Of a stretch of 64,000 bases of DNA, positions 60,355 to 64,000 are shown in pieces. Within the stretch, counting starts at the first letter, position 1, and every line of letters begins with the position of its first letter. The stretch covers positions 254,864,518-254,928,517 of the forward strand of contig OW240912.1 in the NCBI GenBank assembly GCA_933207985.1, given 5' to 3'. The notes under the pieces are model-generated. The model had not been told where the DNA came from and searched no databases. It worked only from the letters and a program-made list of their open reading frames with translations. Source of the stretch: Pelobates cultripes. Its lineage: Eukaryota > Chordata > Amphibia > Anura > Pelobatidae. The translations under genes were made by a program, and so were the position numbers.

Positions 60355-61250
60355 TACTTTGGCTGCATACAGTGGTACAGGAGGCTACCATCAGCATTCG
60401 ATCACTATGGTGAAGCACTCCAGAAAATCACGAGAGCTAAGTGAGGAACATGACACCCATGATATCGGCCAGCTTCTCGCCCAATCACGCAGACCTATGA
60501 TGATGGATTACTACCCAACTCACGACTTGCTATGGGCCTCGGAGGATGAGGACCAGAGGTTTGTGGTGGCATCGACTTAACCACACAGGGCAGGGTTTGG
60601 ACTCTGACGTAGTCTTAAACTACTTTGGCTACAAAATCAGATCTAACTACAATAGTGCTTGATCTCAAAGCCTTCTTTGCTTCCGAACTGGCAGCGCTGA
60701 AGGAACATTTGAATGTGCGGTCTCTATGGATACGGGCCACTGAGAAGGATCTCTATGGCCTAAGAATCAAACAAGATTCGCCTGCAACACAACAACTTTA
60801 GGTCAATACCACATGTGCACTATTGAGTGCTAAGATTGGGCAACTGGAAGATAATGTGAGACAACACAATTTGAAGGTGAGGAGGATTCCTGATACCATA
60901 GACCCAGCAGAATTGCTGCAATTTATAAGGAGGTTATTCTCCACTACCGAGACATCAAAACAGGCTAAGGGGCTATCTCTGTATGGAACTTACCGCATAC
61001 CTTGGTAACCATGCAACAAATCCTGTGTACCTAGGGATGTCATCCTGGGTTTCAAGTAATAAGGAGGTTTTATTAAAGGCAGTTAGACACATTCCATACA
61101 TCTTTGAGAAACACTCATTGAGCTGTTTCCACAATTTAAGCCACCCAACATTACAATGATGTGCATCTGTAACAGGGGTGACCTCAAAACTTTACGCTGC
61201 CACTATTCCATATAAATTAAACCCATGGACTCTCACTTCCGAAAAAGATG
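60355..61250 (+). pseudogene. L1-like ORF1 remnant (5' end, coil, RRM)
   Basis: Starts ATGGTGAAGCACTCCAGAAA (MVKHSRKSRELSEEHDT). Later frames give DLKAFFASELAALKEHLNVR, then SAKIGQLEDNVRQHNLKVRR, IPDTIDPAELLQFIRRLF and SLYGTYRIP. QHNLKVRRIPDT is the coil-to-RRM junction of L1 ORF1p. Several stops and frameshifts; sequence to 61350 may continue the C-terminal domain. No ORF2 follows. Confidence 0.82.
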
Positions 61251-62089
61251 GCCACCGTTACAGGCTGACAACACATTCATATATTTGCAGGGTCTTGTTT
61301 CTCTCACCAACACATCTTCCAGGCCTGTTTATCAGTGGGACGTAGCCAACATTAAAGTCTTCATCCAATCTGGATCCATGGCTCCAGGTTGAACCTCTCT
61401 TGTGGAACGCATTGCCCCAACCAGGAGCACGAAGAGTGTTTAACATGTTTTCTTTATTTTAATTTTCTGATGATATTCGTGCTCTAATTTGAAAGTATAC
61501 CATGTAACCATAAAGTTTTTTTTGAAAATAAACTGATATTGTCAGCATAAATTGAATATTTTGGCTGTGATATATAGGGGTCCATATTGACCCACAGTCA
61601 CACGTGGAATCCTGATCCCCCCCAACCAAAAGCGTAACTAGAAACCTCCAGTGCAAGAATCTGTTAAACCCCCCGCACCAACTATATAAAGAGAGGTAGA
61701 CAATAGCTAGATTCTCAGCTGCTGTACAAAGCCCATGATGAATTGACAGCTGTGGATCTACCATTTACCAATCCTTGAGGGTACGATCTGCATGCAGTAC
61801 CTGTGAATGTGGGCATCTTTATCAATGGAGTTTATTTGAGTGAATGTTTGTTTATTTGTATATAATTCTGGTGTTTGAATACAGGGTATCAGTTTGTGTG
61901 TAGTGTTGGTATTTAATTCAGGGTTGCGTAGTGTTTGAGTTTCAATTCAAGGTAGTGTTAGTATATGAATACAGTGGTGTGCTTCTCTGTAATGTTGTCA
62001 CGTGAATGCAGGGGTATTTTGAGTGTACTGTTGGCGTTTGAATGTTAGACTGATTTTGTGTACAGTGTTGGTGTTTGAATGCAGGATTG

Positions 62090-62340
62090 TGTTTGTGTGT
62101 AATATTGGTAACTGCATACAAATGTGCTTTCACAAACACATATGCACTGCTACATATACACACACACACAGATATACTTCAAGAGATATACACACATTGA
62201 CAGCAACACCGACGTACATGCAAAGATTCACATACACAGATCCACATGCAACGATACATACAGTGGCACACACAAACACTGACACACATGTAGATACATA
62301 CACATACACACACACACACACTGACACACATGCAAAGAGA
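62090..62340. repeat. CA-rich degenerate minisatellite
   Basis: ACACACACACAGATATAC, ACATACACAGATCCACATGC and similar units. The long open frame through it (62023-62655) is an artefact of repeat composition. Confidence 0.75.
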
Positions 62341-62344
62341 CTAC

Positions 62345-63678
62345 TTTGTTGTGTTGAAGGCAGAAACTCCCTGTTTGTGTCAGACAGTTTCACAACCCAG
62401 ATCAGTAACCCTGATCTCAGCAGGCCTCCCATGTGCCCCTTCCCTAATCTGCCATTTCTGTGCTGTGCCCCCGACCCAGGGTGTCTCAGTGTGACTCTAT
62501 GGATGTCCCTGACATACACACTGCCCTGGGCAAAGCTCTCACATACTGGGGGACATATCTTCCACAGCTCCCGGTCCGCCGCCCACAATCTTGCAAATAT
62601 CTCCCAACAGAGAGGCCATCTGCCCAAGCAAAGCACACACCCGGACCCACAGTGACGGGGCGATCAGGTCGATGCCCTTCTTTCAAGCCGCCAAGCAACC
62701 TAGGCAGCGGCGCAAAACCGCGGCCTACCACGCGACACCAATCCTCAATCTAGAGGCACTTTTCGGCAGACAACAGGATAGCTGTGACCACCAGGCATAC
62801 CCCGTCAGACACACTAAACATGGGCTGCCGCACACCCAAGCCTGCAACCTGAGCCAGCACCCAAGGTAGGGACATTGGGGAAATGCTGATCAGACCGGGG
62901 CTGGCCACACCAAAACAAAACGGATCCCCCACCAAACATGGCCCCCGCCCCAGAAAGAGAGGGAAGGGGGACCCCAAACATACAGAACCCTCAGGAGGGT
63001 TCAGCCATACCCCCTGTCTCACCTGAGGATTCAGCCCCCACCACCAAAGGGGACTTAAGGTGCTTTTGGCAGACATCCAAAAAACTTTTGGCCGCTGACG
63101 TTGCCCTGATTAAAAGGGACATGTAACAGATCACAGACAGAGTCACTAACACACCATAACCACCTTGCAAGACTCGGTCCAGCAGCCGCAAACAGAACAA
63201 CATGTCCTAGCAGCACAATTAATGTCCCTGGAAGACAAAACGCCGAACACACATTAAGATCCGCGGCATACCTAACACCATCACCAATGAAGAATTGCCG
63301 CACTACATGCGGCACCTCCTGTCAACATTCCTGGCGCACCCAGTGGAGAAAATTACACTGGATGGAATATACCGTGTAACCAGCTCAGCCCGCATCTCAC
63401 CTGACACCTCCAGAGACGTTATCTTAAGATGTGCTACCACACACGACAAAATCAGAATAATGACTGCCATGAAAGGCAAAACGCCACTAGAATTTGAGAA
63501 CACCAAACTATTGTTTTTCCAAGACCTAACCAGGGCCACACTACTCAGACGCAAATCTTTTGGGCCAGTGACGACTGTCCTGCGCAAAGCCAACATACCA
63601 TATAGATGGGGTAACACCAGCTCCTTACTTGTGCATCACGCAGAGACCACCCACAGCTGCTACACCTTTAATTTGTAA
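62345..63678 (+). pseudogene. L1-like ORF1 remnant with intact C-terminal domain
   Basis: The N-terminal region is broken (MAPAPEREGRGTPNIQNPQE, LRCFWQTSKKLLAADVALIK). From 63246 a clean frame runs to TAA 63676-63678: IKIRGIPNTITNEELPHYMR (RRM), ITLDGIYRVTSSARISPDTS, RDVILRCATTHDKIRIMTAM, and the CTD with FQDLTRATLLRRKSFGPV and RKANIPYRWG. These are the canonical L1 ORF1p RRM and CTD. The 3' flank has CAATAAAG at 63772-63779 but no ORF2. Confidence 0.85.
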
Positions 63679-63869
63679 ACTTTCTTTAGTTCATAATAGT
63701 GTGCTTAATTTAATTCATATTTAGTTAATATTTCCTGCTCTGTTAATTGCTTGCAATAAGCCTGCAGTGTGTCAATAAAGTTCAAGAGAGTAGAGAACTT
63801 CCGAAGTAAATACACTGTGCTGTAATATTGGTTTGAAAATGAAAAAACATTTTCTCCCATGGATGCTGT

Positions 63870-64000
63870 GTGAGACAAACCAGGGAGGTGTAGCTAGGAC
63901 TGCCGAAATGTTAATTTAACTCCAAAACAGCAGCAGATAGAGCAGTTTAACTGCAGGAACATGATCTAGAAGACAAATGTTTAATTAAAGGATCCCTATA
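63870..64000. mobile_element. TTAA-type element fragment at window edge
   Basis: AACTCCAAAACAGCAG...AGCAGTTTAACTGCAG resembles the right arm of the 46025-46740 element, and TTAAAGGATCCCTATA at the very end looks like a family terminus. Continues beyond the window. Confidence 0.45.

Noticed and set aside
57726..64000. Upstream gk exons (segments before TGLP, and the start codon exon)
   Set aside because: No minus-strand segment resembling WLDLRTQS or SNQRET with splice sites was found, so they lie beyond the window.

Overview
This is a vertebrate nuclear window, most likely from a frog (anuran amphibian). The evidence is very long introns, an AT-rich repeat-dense background, and repeat types typical of anuran genomes: TTAA-flanked elements with AGGGACACTATAG ends, Penelope-like, Ty3/Gypsy, L1-like and L2/CR1-like retroelements, and hAT foldback elements. 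Species was not determined. There is one assembly gap (100 N, 14284-14383).

The only cellular gene I can support is glycerol kinase (gk), on the minus strand in the right third. Thirteen coding exons (57725 down to 45160) keep perfect phase across GT/AG junctions and encode 385 consecutive codons, from the glycerol-site region to the conserved C-terminal end. The first exons (roughly the first 145 residues) lie beyond 64000. A hydrophobic candidate terminal exon at 44368-44464 would add a membrane tail, but it is one base out of phase with the last sure exon.

Layout. 1-9000: AT-rich, mostly empty sequence with a weak hydrolase-like fragment, palindromic AT repeats and small DNA elements. 9000-12950: a broken Ty3/Gypsy gag-protease segment with a small DNA transposon inserted in the protease, followed by a large inverted repeat and a GC-rich minisatellite. 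13400-14400: a GC-rich element cut by the gap. 16900-19600: a Penelope-like element with a hammerhead-like motif. 21100-26500: L1-like ORF1 and 3'-end remnants and CA-rich minisatellites. 29800-37100: hAT, TTAA and L2/CR1-like elements, including a 2-kb TTAA element with internal inverted arms. 37100-44300: mostly empty, with a large CA-rich minisatellite. 44300-57725: gk exons and introns, the introns carrying several precisely bounded transposons. 57726-64000: the next gk intron, holding a solo LTR with a 5-bp target duplication and two L1-like ORF1 remnants.

The observations I would follow first are: an array of degenerate tandem copies of a gk exon end plus its 5' splice site lying inside the adjacent intron; inverted copies of a small TTAA element that flank exactly two gk exons totalling 37 codons; the out-of-phase tail exon; L1-like remnants that keep ORF1 but show no ORF2; and the nested insertions with visible target duplications. 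I see no clearly new gene system. The novelty here is in repeat structure and its possible effect on gk splicing.
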